From: an uncultured Collinsella sp.
GTDB lineage: Bacteria > Actinomycetota > Coriobacteriia > Coriobacteriales > Coriobacteriaceae
Direction: 5' to 3'
NCBI GenBank assembly: GCA_902491395.1
Contig: CABUHO010000037.1
Span: 1-14,563 of the forward strand
Length of the DNA stretch: 14,563 nt
Shown in pieces: positions 14,516 through 14,563 of the stretch. Position 1 is the first letter of the stretch. Each line of letters starts with the position of its first letter. Position numbers and translations under genes: made by a program. Below the pieces are notes generated by a model. The model was not told where the DNA came from. It saw nothing but the letters and a program-made list of their open reading frames with translations, and searched no databases.

Positions 14516-14563
14516 TTAGGCACGTCCTCGGACATGCAAGAAGCCCTCGCTGCGCACTTCGTG
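14516..14563 (-). CDS. Possible C-terminal end of a minus-strand gene
   Basis: Reading in from the right edge on the minus strand, one frame gives HEVRSEGFLHVRGRA and then TAA (14518-14516). This could be the last 15 codons of a gene convergent with ppc, but 15 codons of open frame mean little by themselves. The same DNA may equally be intergenic. The function is unknown. Confidence 0.2.
   Translation of the reverse strand, partial: HEVRSEGFLHVRGRA

Overview
The window looks like a chromosomal segment of a moderately GC-rich Coriobacteriia (Actinomycetota) gut anaerobe, most like Collinsella. That placement is inferred from the protein sequences (paired YhgE/Pip proteins, an OFA-type transporter, HisRS and PEPC style) and codon bias, not from a database search. 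All complete genes lie on the + strand. The only confident minus-strand gene is a partial transposase at the left edge.

Layout. (1) 1-281, minus strand: the first 93 codons of an IS110-family DEDD transposase, cut by the window edge. It is followed (upstream of the transposase) by about 230 bp of very GC-rich, hairpin-rich noncoding DNA, the place where IS110 elements encode their bridge RNA. Base composition drops sharply near 512-520, which I take as the end of the element. (2) About 520-762: AT-richer regulatory DNA with several inverted repeats and a weak promoter candidate. (3) 763-5742: two adjacent, translationally coupled YhgE/Pip-type membrane proteins (929 and 729 aa). The first carries an extra C-terminal two-helix extension. 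(4) 5743-6075: noncoding DNA with three hairpin structures: a 13-bp palindrome on the stop codon, a 99-bp nested palindrome with a terminator core, and a terminator or attenuator directly after a tiny ORF. (5) 6076-7059: a DMT/EamA permease closed by a strong intrinsic terminator. (6) 7176-9785: a two-gene operon of an M20 amidohydrolase and an OFA-like MFS transporter, 3 bp apart. (7) 9786-10088: three consecutive long hairpins (stems of 24, 22 and 26 bp). The middle one resolves into two 31-bp REP-like units in inverted orientation. (8) 10089-11402: hisS. (9) 11660-14473: ppc, phosphoenolpyruvate carboxylase. (10) 14474-14563: little that can be read, possibly the last 15 codons of a minus-strand gene.

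How the genes work together. hisS and ppc are housekeeping genes, each with its own TATAAT promoter box. The YhgE pair probably forms one envelope complex of unknown substrate. The M20 enzyme and MFS carrier fit uptake and hydrolysis (or hydrolysis and exchange) of an N-acylated amino acid or peptide-like compound. I see no defence island, CRISPR array, tRNA or rRNA. The most unusual material is non-protein: the putative IS110 bridge-RNA region, the hairpin cluster before hisS and the nested palindrome after the YhgE pair.
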